Below are positions 28,573-31,771 of a stretch of 31,771 nucleotides of DNA, piece by piece. The number at the start of each line of letters is the position of its first letter. Within the stretch, counting starts at the first letter, position 1. The DNA lies in IMG/VR virus record IMGVR_UViG_3300042883_000289, positions 1 through 31,771 of that record. One strand, written 5' to 3'. The notes under the pieces were generated by a model, which was not told the origin of the DNA, did not search any database, and worked only from the letters and a program-made list of their open reading frames with translations. This DNA is from a virus. Position numbers and translations under genes: made by a program.

Positions 28573-29889
28573 TTAGAACGTTGGTGTGACGAGTCCAGTT
28601 CCACCGATGAGTGAGAACGCGTTTGGATAACGGTTTGCGGTGAACGCGCTGTATCCATAAACGATCATTGTCACATCAAGTTCAGCAGCCTTTGGTTGCT
28701 CAAAGCGAAGCATCATTGGCTCACCAGATCCTTGTTCAAACAAGTGTGCTTCTTGTGTGTTACCAAGAATGATCACGTCCTCATTTGCGCCTGCACCGTT
28801 AGTGGTGATGACGTTTGCATCAGTAATTACTGGCAAGCCAAGAATGGTGTAACCACTATTGCCATACACAGGTGCGCCATTACCAGAAGCGATTGCAGGC
28901 TGACCATTGAAGTTTGGAACAGGAACGGCAAGTGGTCGCTTCTGATCGTCAAGTGCAGCCAAGATGAATGCAAGTCGGCGTGGGTGCATCAACATGAAGT
29001 TTGGTCCAGCGAAGTAGTTGGTCTGAATCCGCTGAATTGCGTCAGCAAGTTTTGGATACAACTCTGCAACAGTTGGTGAAGCATCTGTGTAAGTAACCAC
29101 CTGAGTGATTACGTTTGTCAATGATGTTGCACTTGTCGTTACGAACAGGCTGTCAAGGTTTGTGTGGTATGCGGAAACAAGGTCTGCCATTACTAGCGAA
29201 TCAATGTTTGTGCCACGCTCAATTGACTGACGTGAAACGTTCTGCTGACCTGCAACAGTTACGACTGAAACATCAAGTTTCGTGTCGTCCATGTTTGTTT
29301 CTTGAACGGCAGCACCTTCGGTCTGTACTGCGGTTGCAGAACCTGTGGTGACTTTGCTGATGCTAATGACCAAGCCTTCATTTGGAAGTTGGTGCTTGCG
29401 AGCAACGTCAAGGAATGGGCGACCAGCGCGAGCGAACGGTGCAGCCAATTCAGTAAGGAATTGTGGAACGATCAGACCAGCGAAGTTTGCTGATGTGACA
29501 TCGCGTCGCTCAACTCTTTCTTCACCCATGTGACGTGCAAGGCGTTGCTGTGCTTCAAAGTCATTATTGAACTGTGCTGCATAAGCATCTTTCAAGAATG
29601 ATGTGCTTGCCTGTGGCGCGTAGGTGCGTGGCTCTGACTTCACTGCTGTGGTGTTGAACTCAACGCCGATCTCTTTGCGGATCTCTTTTGATTCAATGGC
29701 GCGCTTCTCTAATTCAACGTGCTGTTCAATCTGTCCGTCAAGTGCGCGAACTTCGTCAAGCACTGATGCAATCTTTGCATCTTCATCGGTTGATAGTTCA
29801 CGCTTCTCGTCTTGTGCGATAACGGTGATTTGTTCTGCTTGTGCAAGAAGGGCATTGCGCTTCTCTGCGAGGGTATCTGAATATGACAT
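28573..29889 (-). CDS. Major capsid protein (HK97 fold), about 438 aa
   Basis: Residues about 1-95 are a coiled-coil scaffold/delta domain (SDTLAEKRNALLAQAEQITV, DGQIEQHVELEKRAIESKEI) of the kind removed by the prohead protease. The mature part has the phage_capsid pattern: FAGLIVPQFLTELAAPFARA, GRPFLDVARKHQLPNEGLVI, SRQSIERGTNIDSLVMADLV, FAGPNFMLMHPRRLAFILAA and GYTILGLPVITDANV. ATG 29889 is preferred (AAAGGAAT 9 nt upstream); the frame extends to a TTG at 29931. Confidence 0.93.
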   Translation of the reverse strand: MSYSDTLAEKRNALLAQAEQITVIAQDEKRELSTDEDAKIASVLDEVRALDGQIEQHVELEKRAIESKEIRKEIGVEFNTTAVKSEPRTYAPQASTSFLKDAYAAQFNNDFEAQQRLARHMGEERVERRDVTSANFAGLIVPQFLTELAAPFARAGRPFLDVARKHQLPNEGLVISISKVTTGSATAVQTEGAAVQETNMDDTKLDVSVVTVAGQQNVSRQSIERGTNIDSLVMADLVSAYHTNLDSLFVTTSATSLTNVITQVVTYTDASPTVAELYPKLADAIQRIQTNYFAGPNFMLMHPRRLAFILAALDDQKRPLAVPVPNFNGQPAIASGNGAPVYGNSGYTILGLPVITDANVITTNGAGANEDVIILGNTQEAHLFEQGSGEPMMLRFEQPKAAELDVTMIVYGYSAFTANRYPNAFSLIGGTGLVTPTF

Positions 29890-29975
29890 GGTGTTTATTC
29901 CTTTATAGGTGTATTGGTTTTTGTTTTCCAAAGTGACCTACGAAGTGAACCGTGTTCGGCTTCTGGTCGGCTGTG

Positions 29976-31718
29976 CTATTTGTGGCGAGCAATTTCAATC
30001 TGGCGTTTGCGCAGACTGAGTGTGTTCGTCGCAATGATGGTAGCAACATCTTGTTTTGCGCGCAACTCTGCAACGGTACTTTCGTATGCAGGGAAGGTAA
30101 CTACTGAAACATCAAACAATTGCACTTCGCGTAGTTCGCGTGTGCGACGATCATCTGACCAGTTATCTTTGACGGTACGGAATGCGAAACTCATTTGGCT
30201 AATGTCGCCACGACGTAGGGCAGAGATTAAACGCGCAGCATCAGGATTCATTGGGTCAAGATCCGATTCAACAAGAAGTCCACGATCATCTTCAGTAAGG
30301 ACAAGTGTGCCTGACTTGGTACGCGCTAGTGGTACACCTTCGTGATCTATGAGCAAGCGAACATCTGCACCGTCGTTAAGTGTTTTTGTAAATGCCCCAC
30401 GACGTACAAACTCTGTGAATGGTAGTGGTTCCGATGGTGAGTCAAACACTGCTGCATATCCAATAAGTTTCGTGCCATCTTCCGATGCGCGAACTTCCAT
30501 GTTGGAGAAAGCCACACGACGTGTTTCGGTTTCGTCACGCACTACCCAATTGATTGTATTTGTTTCGGTCATAGTATTGCGAATGTTATCAAATGAACTT
30601 GGTGCTGTGCGACTATCTGAGAACTTTGGGTGTCCACTATTTAAGAGATCGTTGTCTTGTTTGTAGTTCGGATTCTCTGGCTTGCCTTTTTCAGATAGGT
30701 AAAGGAACGCATTGACTCTTGCCATAGCCCATTGAGCACGTGTCATGTTTGGTCTGTGAGAAGTAGAGAACGCACCTGCACCGCGTCGCCATACGGAACG
30801 TAAAGAACCAACACCAACCCGTGTCCAGTCAGGTCGTGCTTCTTCTTTCATTCTTGCATTGTGTTCTGATGCTTTGGTTTGCAAACTTTTCTCTACGGCA
30901 TCGCCAAGTTCAATCTTTCCTTCTTTGTCCGATGCTGATCCTGATGGATTCTTTTCTGAGCCAAAGATCTGATCTTTCTTAGGTGCAGGTGCGCGTTGTT
31001 CTTCTAATTGCCCAACGACACGTTCTGCGTATTCCATTGCTCGTGTTGCTTCACTCTTTGTTGTTCCCGATCCCCAAAGCAAGTGCGCAACCATACCTGC
31101 GGTGATGTCTCCTTCTTTGACACCTTCTGCTTCTAGATCAACCATGTGTCGGGCAATCCAAGGTGCTATCTTCCGCCACTTTGCTTCAGTAACATTTCCT
31201 GTTGCCATTGCTCGCGCATCTTCAACGGTTTGTGGTTTCAGACCATCACCTGACAATCCTTCTTCGTGGTACTTCAAACCACGCTTAGCGTTTGCGCGCA
31301 TGAACTGAGGTGCGGAAAGATTGACCGCGCGATCTTCTTCATATTCTTCTTCATCTTCTTCTTCATCTTCGTATGGTTGCCAAGCATTACAATAGAACGC
31401 ACCATCAACATATTCATTCCATCTTGTGCAATATGCTTTCGTTCCTGTTTCGTCTTGGTTGCTTTCGTCGTAGTAAGCACAGTTGCCACACGCTCTGCCT
31501 TCGGGAACGTCATCAGCAAGTGCAGGTCTGTAATTACTAGGTAGTGCGCGCACTTCACCAATCGGTTCAATATCTTCGGTAATTGATGCAGCAACCATAT
31601 TGTCTATTGCATCTTGCTTAGAAACATGACAGCCAATAGTTTCGTAACCATTCTGTACTTGTTTAACAGTTGCCCAACCATTACAGTCAGATTGATTCTG
31701 TGATATCCCGTATGGCAT
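29976..31718 (-). CDS. Multidomain prohead protease (S78 family) with N-terminal Cys module, 580 aa
   Basis: C-terminal residues about 385-560 are an HK97-type prohead protease: KLIGYAAVFDSPSEPLPFTE, LLIDHEGVPLARTKSG (H459) and GDISQMSFAF (nucleophile S510), ending with VQLFDVSVVTFPAYEST. Upstream are other modules. Residues 10-45 (CNGWATVKQ ... GCHVSKQDAIDNM) are a motif shared by phage head proteins. C77, C80, C97 and C110 in a CxxC-x16-C-x12-CxW pattern resemble HiPIP-like Fe-S sites. An acidic run lies at 117-129. Residues about 150-245 hold GDGLKPQTVEDARAMATG and AGMVAHLLWGSGTTKSEATR; 295-360 hold SVWRRGAGAFSTSHRPNMTR. Internal ATG 30572 could yield the 198-aa protease alone. Such fused architectures occur in actinophages; module roles are unknown. 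Confidence 0.88.
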   Translation of the reverse strand: MPYGISQNQSDCNGWATVKQVQNGYETIGCHVSKQDAIDNMVAASITEDIEPIGEVRALPSNYRPALADDVPEGRACGNCAYYDESNQDETGTKAYCTRWNEYVDGAFYCNAWQPYEDEEEDEEEYEEDRAVNLSAPQFMRANAKRGLKYHEEGLSGDGLKPQTVEDARAMATGNVTEAKWRKIAPWIARHMVDLEAEGVKEGDITAGMVAHLLWGSGTTKSEATRAMEYAERVVGQLEEQRAPAPKKDQIFGSEKNPSGSASDKEGKIELGDAVEKSLQTKASEHNARMKEEARPDWTRVGVGSLRSVWRRGAGAFSTSHRPNMTRAQWAMARVNAFLYLSEKGKPENPNYKQDNDLLNSGHPKFSDSRTAPSSFDNIRNTMTETNTINWVVRDETETRRVAFSNMEVRASEDGTKLIGYAAVFDSPSEPLPFTEFVRRGAFTKTLNDGADVRLLIDHEGVPLARTKSGTLVLTEDDRGLLVESDLDPMNPDAARLISALRRGDISQMSFAFRTVKDNWSDDRRTRELREVQLFDVSVVTFPAYESTVAELRAKQDVATIIATNTLSLRKRQIEIARHK

Positions 31719-31771
31719 TACTAATCCACATCAGGTGTTAAGACACGCATTGTGTGACTACTAGAACTTGT
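31645..31771. repeat. Terminal 127-bp direct repeat, right copy
   Basis: Second copy of bases 1-127. It contains the start of the protease gene and the last 17 codons of the 84-aa gene. Removing one copy closes the circle with no change to any reading frame. Confidence 0.95.
31721..31771 (-). CDS. 3' fragment of the 84-aa gene (duplicate copy)
   Basis: Last 16 codons plus stop of the gene annotated in full at 77-331. Present only because of the contig-end overlap. Confidence 0.9.
   Translation of the reverse strand, partial: TSSSSHTMRVLTPDVD

Noticed and set aside
29890-29975. Possible promoter before the capsid gene (TATAAAG near the ribosome-binding site)
   Set aside because: The hexamer does not fit TAnnnT at a sensible distance from a -35, and the AT-rich stretch is explained by the ribosome-binding leader.
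1-31771. tRNA genes, CRISPR arrays, integrase or attachment sites
   Set aside because: No cloverleaf, spaced repeat array, or tyrosine/serine recombinase motif was seen on either strand.

Overview
The window is a complete, circularly closed assembly of a small tailed phage (siphovirus morphology) that infects an actinobacterium. The first and last 127 bases are identical, so the unique circle is 31,644 bp; the cut falls at the junction of two morphogenesis genes. Every supported gene lies on the minus strand, so transcription runs from high to low coordinates and continues across the cut. Actinobacterial markers are a WhiB-like Fe-S regulator, an Rpf-type transglycosylase, and GTG/TTG starts among very tightly packed genes. 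A Thr-rich surface protein with VAPTTTT repeats resembles Acidimicrobiia cell-surface proteins, so an aquatic Acidimicrobiia or related host is my guess. I see no integrase, excisionase, classical repressor, DNA polymerase, tRNA or CRISPR array.

Layout in transcription order. (1) 5778-3131: ParB-like protein, TAGT-type glycosyltransferase, HNH endonuclease, small terminase, leading to (2) large terminase, a 58-aa membrane protein, portal, and an 84-aa protein (3243-77). Across the cut come a multidomain prohead protease, major capsid protein, connector proteins, major tail protein, tail assembly chaperones G/GT with a -1 frameshift, tape measure, minor tail proteins and fibres (31718-19538). 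(3) 19538-17079: a membrane-anchored mucin-like protein, small membrane proteins (holin candidates) and an M15 peptidase endolysin. (4) 17014-15428: HTH protein, metallophosphoesterase and a small conserved protein. (5) 15216-14509: SprT-like metalloprotease with a histone-H1-like linker. (6) 14389-9334: small ORFs, YqaJ exonuclease, Erf-like annealase, wHTH, WhiB, nuclease-like protein, replication initiator and secreted Rpf. (7) 9181-5885: a chain of small proteins, DUF932, SSB and tiny membrane peptides, running into unit 1.

Units 4 to 7 each begin at an intergenic region with recognisable promoter architecture. Three of them (near 9.2, 14.4 and 15.2 kb) share a -10 element exactly 6 nt before a conserved hairpin, ATCGG-GAGTAAGGAA-CCGAT, which would form the 5' end of the mRNA. 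All four carry the heptamer TTAGGTA. This looks like a phage-specific regulon.

Genes are joined mostly by ATGA, GTGA, TAATG or TGATG overlaps. Using these junctions I recovered several genes under 60 codons: 58, 59, 56, 56, 56, 54, 27, 25 and possibly 18 aa. No gene-free stretch exceeds 300 bases; the longest are 3608-3819 and 15217-15427, both described below.
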